12,076 nucleotides of DNA from the NCBI GenBank assembly GCA_012514965.1, contig JAAYZH010000359.1:1-12076 (forward strand), read 5' to 3'. The stretch's first letter is position 1; each line of letters begins with the position of its first letter. The DNA comes from Clostridiaceae bacterium (GTDB lineage Bacteria > Bacillota > Clostridia > Saccharofermentanales > Fastidiosipilaceae). Of this stretch, positions 7,485 to 12,076 are shown piece by piece. Both the position numbers and the translations under genes were made by a program. The notes beneath the pieces were generated by a model, which was given only the letters and a program-made list of their open reading frames with translations, was not told the origin of the DNA and searched no databases.

Positions 7485-7510
7485 GAAAACGTCGAAAATC
7501 AGTTTCGACG
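7485..7510 (-). terminator. Terminator-like hairpin overlapping the end of vanZ
   Basis: CGTCGAAA (7490-7497) pairs with TTTCGACG (7503-7510) across a 5-nt loop. On the minus strand the stem is followed by TTTTCC. The hairpin contains the vanZ stop codon, so it would end the vanZ transcript immediately and separate it from uvsE. The U-run is short, so termination may be incomplete. Confidence 0.5.
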
Positions 7511-7966
7511 GCGTGTGTTTTGGCCAAGTGCAGCGAAAAGCCAGTGCAGAGCCGCAACGAAGAGAATACCCGCTGTCGCACCGGCGAAGTCCAGGACGAC
7601 ATCCTGTACCATGGGCCCGCGGCCTGAGAAAATCTGCAGGGTTTCGTCGATCACCGCCGCCGAGAGCGAGGCGAACAGGCAGTTCACGACACCTTGCAGG
7701 CTGACCTTGCGATAAACGATGAGGAGAAGAGCAAGCTCCGAGCCCAGAATGGCAAACTCCGTGAAGTGCGCCAGCTTGCGAACCAGATACTCGGTGACAT
7801 TGCCGCGGCCGACGAAAATCTCCAGGAAGGGAGTGAAGATCTTGAGGGCACCGGAGCTGAGAGCAGAGGAGGCGGCAGGACCCTGCAGCGAATTGCCCCA
7901 GATCAAGGCGAGTGTGGCGGCCAGCAACAGAAAGAGGCCGATACGTGCGTTGCGAGTCTTATCCAA
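7499..7966 (-). CDS. VanZ-like membrane protein
   Basis: This 155-residue protein has about four membrane segments (roughly 9-24, 73-88, 92-110 and 126-147). It shows the VanZ-family signature residues R63-K64, H67 and E70 in VRKLAHFTEF, then D107-E108, Q111, G115-R116 in DETLQIFSGRG, and D122 and D126 before a last helix. VanZ of Enterococcus raises teicoplanin resistance, but most chromosomal VanZ-like proteins have no proven function, and no van genes are nearby. Start is TTG, with AAAGGAG (7973-7979) 6 nt upstream. It is probably transcribed alone, between a divergent promoter region and its own terminator-like hairpin. Confidence 0.8.
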   Translation of the reverse strand: MDKTRNARIGLFLLLAATLALIWGNSLQGPAASSALSSGALKIFTPFLEIFVGRGNVTEYLVRKLAHFTEFAILGSELALLLIVYRKVSLQGVVNCLFASLSAAVIDETLQIFSGRGPMVQDVVLDFAGATAGILFVAALHWLFAALGQNTRRRN

Positions 7967-8006
7967 GGCGGGCTCCTTTGCTCGTAAAGAGTGAATATTG
8001 TAGAGA

Positions 8007-8015
8007 ATTATAGCA
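8007..8015 (-). promoter_or_regulatory. Extended -10 promoter for vanZ
   Basis: Read on the minus strand, 8015-8007 is TGCTATAAT, a perfect extended -10 element. The -35 is poor (CTTAGA at 8029-8034), as is usual with extended -10 promoters. Transcription would start near 8000, giving a leader of about 35 nt with the AAAGGAG ribosome site. Confidence 0.5.
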
Positions 8016-8091
8016 TGGGTGGAGTGATTCTAAGGAGGAGCTGATTCCAGAAATATAAATTAATTTCATTCTCATAACAATATATAAATTG

Positions 8092-8100
8092 TGCTACAAT
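8092..8100 (+). promoter_or_regulatory. Extended -10 promoter for the lipoprotein gene
   Basis: TGCTACAAT (8092-8100) is an extended -10 match in an AT-rich stretch, with no good -35. Transcription would begin near 8107, leaving a leader of about 67 nt. That leader contains a small hairpin (GAGAGA 8126-8131 with TCTCTC 8144-8149) and the ribosome site AGGAGG (8164-8169). It is divergent from the vanZ promoter about 80 bp away. Confidence 0.45.
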
Positions 8101-8173
8101 AATTAAAAGATGTTCTAAGAATAGCGAGAGAAATGCCAAAATATCTCTCCTATACAAAGCTGTAGGAGGTTTT

Positions 8174-8950
8174 ATGAGAAGAGAAGTGGTTTCAATATTG
8201 TTGGGTGGGGTTTTGCTATTATCTTCGGCTTGCGGTGCCAGTGAAGGACTGGAAATTCAGGTTTCTTCTTTATCTGCTCTCGTAGAAGTGGCAAATAAGG
8301 AGAACGAAGCACTTGAGGATGAAGTATCACTCAAATCTGAAACAGAGACTTCGCTGAAGCTTGTGGTTGCGAGTCAGGAGAAGGAATATGCCCAATTAAA
8401 GAAAGATATTTCGCTTGCTGAAGCAGAGTATAAGACACTTGAATCACAGTACAAAACAATTAACTCCGAATATAAAAAGTACAAAGAAAAAATGAGTATA
8501 TTCGAAGGTTTGAGTGAAGCGGAAGCAGAAGCAAGGAAAATTGAAGCCGAACGTGTTGCTGCTCAAAAGAAAGCTGATGAAGAAAGAGCGAGGGAAGAGG
8601 CGGCAGCCGCAGCCGAAGCGGAGCAAAAGAAGGGTTACGATACTGGGATCACCTTCAGTCAGCTAGCCAGAACTCCCGATGACTACTTAGGTAAAAAGGT
8701 CAAATTTTCTGGCCGGGTAATCCAGGTTGTCGAAGGTGACGGAGAAGTCACACTCAGAATCGCCGTCAAAGATGATTACGACCAAGTGATACTTGTTTCA
8801 TATTCGAGCAGCATAGTTTCTCAAAGAGTCCTGGATGACGACCAGCTAACAATATATGGCATATCGGCAGGGACTTATACATATCAGTCCACAATGGGCG
8901 GCAATATTACAGTGCCTGCAGTGCTAGTAGACAAAATTGATTTCAATTAG
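8174..8950 (+). CDS. Putative lipoprotein with coiled coil and OB-fold-like C-terminal domain
   Basis: This 258-residue exported protein has a signal peptide ending in a lipobox (LLSSAC, C20 the predicted lipidated residue), so it is probably anchored on the outer face of the membrane. Residues about 25-152 are charged, heptad-like helix rich in Glu, Lys and Ala, consistent with a long coiled coil. Residues about 154-258 form a compact beta-rich domain with YLGKKVKFSGRVIQVVEG, QVILVSYSSSIV and LTIYGISAGTYTYQ. It resembles OB-fold (tRNA_anti-like) domains seen in many Firmicute lipoproteins and phage-associated proteins of unknown role. No enzymatic motif is visible. The gene is clearly more AT-rich than its neighbours, suggesting horizontal acquisition. 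It is monocistronic, with its own promoter and terminator. Confidence 0.75.
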   Translation: MRREVVSILLGGVLLLSSACGASEGLEIQVSSLSALVEVANKENEALEDEVSLKSETETSLKLVVASQEKEYAQLKKDISLAEAEYKTLESQYKTINSEYKKYKEKMSIFEGLSEAEAEARKIEAERVAAQKKADEERAREEAAAAAEAEQKKGYDTGITFSQLARTPDDYLGKKVKFSGRVIQVVEGDGEVTLRIAVKDDYDQVILVSYSSSIVSQRVLDDDQLTIYGISAGTYTYQSTMGGNITVPAVLVDKIDFN

Positions 8951-8961
8951 CATTTCACATG

Positions 8962-8990
8962 CTGACGAAACATGGCGTTCTGACTATAAT
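8962..8990 (+). promoter_or_regulatory. Sigma-A-type promoter for the phosphotransferase gene, inside a terminator hairpin
   Basis: CTGACG (8962-8967, four of six) and a perfect TATAAT (8985-8990) are spaced by 17 bp. The -10 lies in the loop of the terminator hairpin of the preceding lipoprotein gene. The start would be near 8997, about 60 nt before the chosen ATG. Confidence 0.55.
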
Positions 8991-9009
8991 GGCCAGAACG
9001 CTATTTTTA
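8975..9009 (+). terminator. Intrinsic terminator of the lipoprotein gene
   Basis: GCGTTCTG (8975-8982) pairs with CAGAACGC (8994-9001) over an 11-nt loop and is followed by TATTTTTAT. It lies 25 bp after the stop codon at 8948-8950. A further small inverted repeat with T-run (CCCAAA/TTTGGG, 9011-9026) comes just after. Confidence 0.7.
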
Positions 9010-9043
9010 TCCCAAATTTTTTTGGGCACAGCATTTATTGAAA

Positions 9044-9049
9044 GAGAGG
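9044..9049 (+). promoter_or_regulatory. Ribosome site GAGAGG supporting ATG 9056
   Basis: GAGAGG lies 6 nt before ATG 9056. The in-frame TTG at 9038 has only a poor site before it, so the later ATG is preferred as start. Confidence 0.6.
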
Positions 9050-9055
9050 CCGTCC

Positions 9056-9973
9056 ATGCCGAAAGAACTCTATCTTAAAGATCTTATACAGGCAGGCCTT
9101 CCTTTCGAACATTTCCGCGAGATCACCGCAGGCTGGTCCGGGGACCGCAAGTACTATGTAGAGACAGGGGCTGGGCTCCCCTGCTTGTTGCGCGTGTCCG
9201 ACATCTCTCAGGAGACAAAACGAGCACGTGAATTCCATCATATGCAGGAGCTATTCGCACGAGGAATCCCTATGTCCGAGCCGCTGGCCTTGGGCCGGCT
9301 CGAAGAGCATTTGTGTGTCTATACATTATTAGGCTGGCTGCCTGGTGAGTCGGCTGAAGCAGTTTTGCCGGGGCTTGCGGAAAGTGAGCAGTATCGACTA
9401 GGTGTGCAAGCAGGTCGAATCTTGCTGCAGATCCATTCAGTGGCTGCGCCACAGATCTTGCCCAGCTGGCAAGAGCGCTTCAACGCCAAAATCGACCGCA
9501 AGATCAAGATGTATCACGATTGCCCCCTGCGATTCAAGGACGATAGATTCTTCTTTGAGTGCCTGACGGAAGAGAGTCGCGTTCTGCTCGCAGATCGTCC
9601 GCAAGTCTTGCAACACGGTGACTACCACGTCGGCAATATGCTGATCGGCGACGCGGGGCAGCTGCTTATTATCGACTGGGATCGAATGGACTACGGCGAC
9701 CCGTGGGAGGAATTCAATCGCATCGTCTGGTCTGCGCAAGCATGCCCGGCTTTTGCCCGCGGCCAAATCGACGGTTACTTTGACGGTGCTCCGCCAGCCG
9801 AATTCTTCCGACTTCTGGCGCTATATCTCTCGAGTAATCAGCTCTCTGCCCTGGCGTGGGCACTCCCCTTTGGGCAAGACGAAGTGAATACTATGCTTCG
9901 CCAAGGCGGTGAGCTTATTGAATGGTACCGCGAACGACCCGACCTGATTCCAAGGTGGTACCTTGGAGTGTAA
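9056..9973 (+). CDS. Aminoglycoside phosphotransferase (APH)-family kinase
   Basis: This cytosolic protein of 305 residues has the kinase-like fold of the APH/choline kinase family. The catalytic loop is H187-G-D189-Y-H-V-G-N194, where D189 would be the base and N194 a metal ligand. IDWDRMDYGDPWEEFNRI follows, with D207 as the second metal ligand. These features support ATP-dependent phosphorylation of a small-molecule hydroxyl. The substrate cannot be told: many such chromosomal enzymes do not act on aminoglycosides. The protein resembles the single-gene 'phosphotransferase' proteins of Firmicutes. No resistance or sugar genes are adjacent. It has its own promoter overlapping the previous terminator, and no convincing terminator follows. 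Confidence 0.8.
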   Translation: MPKELYLKDLIQAGLPFEHFREITAGWSGDRKYYVETGAGLPCLLRVSDISQETKRAREFHHMQELFARGIPMSEPLALGRLEEHLCVYTLLGWLPGESAEAVLPGLAESEQYRLGVQAGRILLQIHSVAAPQILPSWQERFNAKIDRKIKMYHDCPLRFKDDRFFFECLTEESRVLLADRPQVLQHGDYHVGNMLIGDAGQLLIIDWDRMDYGDPWEEFNRIVWSAQACPAFARGQIDGYFDGAPPAEFFRLLALYLSSNQLSALAWALPFGQDEVNTMLRQGGELIEWYRERPDLIPRWYLGV

Positions 9974-10038
9974 ATCGGGTTCGTCCACACTGCCGGGCTG
10001 GGCTAGGGTACTCCCTCCGATTGTGCGTGCCTTCCGCA

Positions 10039-10113
10039 CCGATAAACGTCAAATTTGTCCACTTAGCGGCGGTCCCCGCGCTCGGTCTACCGCCCGCCGC
10101 CTTCACCCACCCA
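10039..10113 (+). repeat. Dispersed intergenic repeat, copy 2
   Basis: The core 10039-10063 is identical over 25 bp to 136-160. At a nearly equal distance downstream, CGCCGCCTTCA (10095-10105) matches CGCCGCCCTCA (191-201) with one change. In reverse the two copies would also read alike as peptide (AAEWTNLTFIGA and AAKWTNLTFIGA), but no gene is apparent. It lies 65 bp after the phosphotransferase stop. Confidence 0.6.
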
Positions 10114-10200
10114 ACCCCGCGCTCACTGCACAACACACACAACACCCACGGCAGCCACAACAGCCGCCAGCTAATTCAGAGGCAGACGCGCCAAAGACAA
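10064..10200. other. C-rich then AC-rich low-complexity tract
   Basis: The plus strand has C-runs at 10093-10095, 10106-10108, 10110-10112 and 10115-10118. The minus strand therefore carries four G-runs that could form a quadruplex with one long loop. From about 10126 to 10150 it changes to CA-repeats (ACAACACACACAACACCC). No coding sequence is supported here. It contrasts with the AT-rich promoter-like DNA that follows. Confidence 0.4.
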
Positions 10201-10251
10201 GAAGATTTGCCAGATTTTGGCCAAGACATAACAAGAAATTGCAAGAATAGC

Positions 10252-10280
10252 ATGATAAACTGATATCTATAAGGCATAAT
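10252..10280 (+). promoter_or_regulatory. Possible promoter of the RpiB-family isomerase gene
   Basis: ATGATA (10252-10257, four of six) and CATAAT (10275-10280, five of six) are 17 bp apart. The leader would be about 98 nt. It includes a weak GGGG/CCCC hairpin (10293-10309), a direct repeat ATTACGG (10346-10352 and 10353-10359 region) and the ribosome site GAAAGGA (10368-10374). Any regulator is unknown. Confidence 0.35.
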
Positions 10281-10384
10281 CCGACTGACTCAGGGGTAAC
10301 AAAGTCCCCAGACCGAAATCGATCCGTCCTTTACCATGAAGTAGAATTACGGATTACGGACAAACATGAAAGGAACCTTCCACT

Positions 10385-11023
10385 ATGAAAATTGCATTAA
10401 TTACCGAGAACAGCCAGGCCGCAAAGAATGAGCTTATTTTCAACACACTCAAGACCGTCGTCGAGCCGCTGGGCCACGAAGTCTTCAACTACGGCATGTA
10501 CAGCGCTGAGGACCCGAACTCCCTGACCTATGTCCAGAACGGGATTTTGGCCGCCATACTGCTGAATTCCGGCGCGGTTGACTTCGTCGTCACCGGCTGT
10601 GGTACAGGCGAGGGCGCCATGCTGGCCTGCAACTCTTTCCCGGGCGTGATCTGCGGTCACGTTCAGGACCCTACAGATGCGTTTCTTTTTGGCCAGATCA
10701 ACAACGGCAACGCGATCGCAATTCCTTATGCCAAAGGCTTCGGCTGGGGCGCTGAGCTCAATCTCGGTTACATGTTCGAGAAGCTCTTCACCGGCGAACG
10801 CGGTGAGGGCTATCCCGCCGAGCGCGCCGTCCCGATCAAGCGCAACAAGCTGATCCTCGACGCCGTGAAGAAGGTGACGTACAGAAACCTCGTCGACATC
10901 ATGGCCGACCTCGATCAGGATCTCCTGAAGGGCGCAGTCAGCGGCGAGAAGTTCCAGGAATATTTCTTCGCCAATTGCCAGGACGAAACCATCGCGGCTG
11001 CAGTCCGCAAAGTGCTCGCCTAA
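10385..11023 (+). CDS. RpiB/LacA/LacB-family sugar isomerase, possibly DhuI-like
   Basis: This 212-residue cytosolic aldose-ketose isomerase is longer than ribose-5-phosphate isomerase B (about 150). The family catalytic cysteine is C72 in VVTGCGTGEGAML (68-80), followed by FPGVICG (85-91) and an NNGNAIAIPYAKGFGWGAELN loop (106-126). The extended C-terminus holds FFANCQ. The size and the opening (MKIALITENSQAAKN) recall the RpiB relatives that act as 4-deoxy-5-hexosulose-uronate ketol-isomerase (DhuI) in streptococcal glycosaminoglycan breakdown. That assignment rests on memory and lacks context: no lyase, dehydrogenase or transporter genes surround it. Substrate is best left open. It is a single-gene unit ending in a strong terminator. 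Confidence 0.8.
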   Translation: MKIALITENSQAAKNELIFNTLKTVVEPLGHEVFNYGMYSAEDPNSLTYVQNGILAAILLNSGAVDFVVTGCGTGEGAMLACNSFPGVICGHVQDPTDAFLFGQINNGNAIAIPYAKGFGWGAELNLGYMFEKLFTGERGEGYPAERAVPIKRNKLILDAVKKVTYRNLVDIMADLDQDLLKGAVSGEKFQEYFFANCQDETIAAAVRKVLA

Positions 11024-11070
11024 GCCCATATCGGCCAAAGCCAAGCCCCCCAACGTATTTAAAATTTACG

Positions 11071-11107
11071 AAAGAGCCCGGACTGCCTGCCGGGCTCTTT
11101 TGCTTTC
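11071..11107 (+). terminator. Strong intrinsic terminator after the isomerase gene
   Basis: AAAGAGCCCGG (11071-11081) and CCGGGCTCTTT (11090-11100) form an 11-bp perfect stem with an 8-nt loop, followed by TGCTTT. Flanking A- and T-runs could make it work in both directions, but no convergent gene is present. Confidence 0.85.
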
Positions 11108-11185
11108 CTAACCGAAATTTAAGGTCAGCTTAATAGGAATTCTGCCGGTGCGTGGTTAAACTTATAGCAAAGATCTTGTGTCCTG

Positions 11186-11197
11186 CGCCAGCTGGCG
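11186..11197. other. 12-bp perfect palindrome upstream of the arsC-like gene
   Basis: CGCCAGCTGGCG lies 127 bp before the arsC-like start in a stretch (11108-11310) with no gene and no clear promoter. It could be a dimeric regulator's site or part of an RNA hairpin. It does not resemble an ArsR box that I recognise. Confidence 0.3.
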
Positions 11198-11310
11198 GGT
11201 GGGGGCGCGGGGCTCTCCTGTTGCCGGGCAGTGTGCGCCTATGTACTCCTGGTCAACTGTGCGGAAGACCTCAGATCATATTCAAACGGCGCTAGATCAT
11301 CACTGTGCCG

Positions 11311-11317
11311 AAAGGAG
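11311..11317 (+). promoter_or_regulatory. Shine-Dalgarno AAAGGAG fixing the arsC-like start
   Basis: AAAGGAG is 6 nt before ATG 11324. An upstream in-frame GTG at 11231 would add 31 residues before the conserved LFVC beta strand, which family members do not have. Confidence 0.8.
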
Positions 11318-11323
11318 CATAAG

Positions 11324-11755
11324 ATGTTAAAAGTTTTATTCGTTTGTGTGCATAACGCAGCCAGAAGTCAGATGGCCGAAGCCTTCCTCAATCGCCTCGG
11401 CGCAGGCCGCTTCCACGCTGAAAGCGCGGGCCTTGAGAAGGGTACCTTGAACCCCTATGTCGTGCGGGCGATGGCCGAAATCGGTTATGACATCGCTGAC
11501 AACCGGGTTAAATCTGTGTTCGATTTCTACAAGCAAGCCCGCGAATACGATCTTGTCATCAAGGTTTGCGATGCTTCAGCCGGCCAGGCCTGCCCGGTAT
11601 TCCCTTCAGCTGTGGCAACCTTCCAGTGGGACTTCCGTGATCCCGCCTCCTTCACCGGCAGCGACGAGGAGATCCTTGCCCAGGTACGTGAAGTGCGCGA
11701 TGCCATTCATACTCGCATCGAAGAAATGCTGCGGGTGATCCAGCTGCAGGCGTAG
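11324..11755 (+). CDS. arsC: Thioredoxin-type arsenate reductase / low-molecular-weight phosphatase-family protein
   Basis: This 143-residue cytosolic protein has the P-loop C8-V-H-N-A-A-R14-S15 typical of low-molecular-weight tyrosine phosphatases and of ArsC. It also has the two extra cysteines used in the thioredoxin-linked arsenate reductase cascade, C82 and C90 (VCDASAGQACP). FQWDFRDPA supplies the Asp region. These match the Bacillus/Staphylococcus ArsC plan (C10, C82, C89), so reduction of arsenate to arsenite is the likely reaction. No arsR, arsB or acr3 gene lies beside it, and no ArsR-type operator was recognised. It may therefore be expressed constitutively, or serve as a phosphatase. 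The gene stands alone after a strong terminator. Confidence 0.8.
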   Translation: MLKVLFVCVHNAARSQMAEAFLNRLGAGRFHAESAGLEKGTLNPYVVRAMAEIGYDIADNRVKSVFDFYKQAREYDLVIKVCDASAGQACPVFPSAVATFQWDFRDPASFTGSDEEILAQVREVRDAIHTRIEEMLRVIQLQA

Positions 11756-11763
11756 GGGTGTGG

Positions 11764-12076
11764 CAGAGCGAGCGGTTTTGTCACAGCGCGACTTTTAGCT
11801 CCAATCTGCGCGTCTCTCTGCCGGAATGTTCAAAATGCAAACAGGCCGATCAGGCAGCTTTGGCCCTGCTCCGCGCCCTGAATCCCGAGCTCAACGCCAC
11901 CCAGCTCAAAGCCATCCTCGTCGAGACCGCTGCCCCCGGCGTCACGAACGAAGCTACCCCCGGCCAGCCCAGCCCTCTCGATCAGTCTGTGCCCATCCCC
12001 GAAGGCAGGGGTGCCGGTGTCCTGCGTGTCGACCAGGCAGCGTTGCGTGTCGTCAATGACCTTCGCCAGTCCAAAG
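11764..12076 (+). pseudogene. C-terminal fragment resembling a subtilisin-type (S8) peptidase, cut by the window end
   Basis: The frame with codons starting at 11842 reads QADQAALALLRALNPELNA, then TQLKAILVETAAPGVTN and GAGVLRVDQAALRVV. This is like the helix following the catalytic serine of S8 peptidases (ALLL..NP.LT..QLK..L..TA). The expected GTSMA serine motif, and the rest of the catalytic domain, are missing upstream, where the frame runs back to the arsC end as unrelated sequence. No in-frame ATG is seen. It is GC-rich. It is probably a remnant left by deletion or rearrangement. It could also be the start of a larger unusual gene beyond the window. Confidence 0.4.

Noticed and set aside
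7325..7498. LexA (SOS) box upstream of uvsE
   Set aside because: No GAAC-N4-GTTC type palindrome was found in this interval, so SOS control cannot be claimed.
7499..7966. VanZ as evidence of a glycopeptide-resistance cluster
   Set aside because: No vanHAX, vanRS or vanY genes are nearby, and VanZ-like proteins are common in chromosomes without resistance.
9950..9966. Hairpin CCAAGGT/ACCTTGG at the end of the phosphotransferase gene as a terminator
   Set aside because: It lies inside the last codons and is not followed by a T-run, so an intrinsic terminator is not supported.
10293..10309. Riboswitch in the isomerase leader
   Set aside because: Only a 4-bp GGGG/CCCC stem with a 9-nt loop is visible, and no known riboswitch motif could be recognised.
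10397..11053. A 218-codon open frame on the minus strand, antisense to the isomerase gene
   Set aside because: It mirrors the codon structure of the plus-strand RpiB-family gene, lacks a good ribosome site and resembles no known family. The plus-strand protein has the catalytic motif and length of its family.
1..12076. CRISPR array, tRNA or rRNA genes
   Set aside because: No regularly spaced direct repeats and no recognisable tRNA or rRNA sequence were seen on either strand. The only repeated core occurs twice, 9.9 kb apart.

Overview
The window looks like chromosomal DNA of a moderately GC-rich Bacillota (Firmicutes), probably a clostridial lineage. This rests on gene content: a clostridial-type UvsE, a long-form TspO, a VanZ-like protein, a thioredoxin-type ArsC, and Staphylococcus-like CrtQ and CrtO. 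Strong Shine-Dalgarno sequences (AAAGGAGG type) and several TTG starts fit this. No species can be named from the sequence alone.

The left 7.3 kb is one tight leftward gene train, read from right to left: uvsE (7324-6071), a tspO-like gene (6053-5250), a carotenoid-desaturase-type flavoenzyme with a cysteine-rich Fe-S-like tail (5228-3384), a second desaturase-type flavoenzyme (3387-1807), a crtQ-like glycosyltransferase (1810-695) and a crtO-like acyltransferase (698-210). The last three junctions are 4-bp ATGA overlaps, and the first two gaps are only 17 and 21 bp. The set reads as a photoprotection module: UV-lesion repair, a stress/tetrapyrrole-type membrane protein, and a glycosylated, acylated polyene lipid resembling staphyloxanthin. 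No squalene/phytoene synthase (CrtM) is present in the window. The operon ends against a repeat-rich segment (1-205). That segment holds a 121-bp element with perfect 14-bp inverted ends and one copy of a dispersed repeat whose second copy lies at 10039-10113.

The middle contains vanZ (7966-7499, leftward) and, divergent from it, an AT-rich lipoprotein gene (8174-8950) that stands out compositionally. Then comes an APH-family phosphotransferase (9056-9973). Its best promoter lies across the terminator hairpin of the lipoprotein gene, with a perfect TATAAT in the hairpin loop.

The right end has three rightward items. An RpiB/LacAB-family sugar isomerase (10385-11023) is followed by a strong terminator. 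A thioredoxin-type arsenate reductase/low-molecular-weight phosphatase (11324-11755) has no arsR or transporter beside it. A fragment resembling the C-terminal end of a subtilisin-type peptidase runs off the window. Long gene-free stretches are 1-209 (repeats), 9974-10384 (repeat, C-rich tract, putative promoter), 11024-11323 (terminator, palindrome) and 11756-12076 (peptidase-like fragment).

The most unusual item is the fusion of a CrtI/CrtN-type flavoenzyme to a dihydropyrimidine-dehydrogenase/GltD-like cysteine module within a CrtM-less staphyloxanthin-like cluster.
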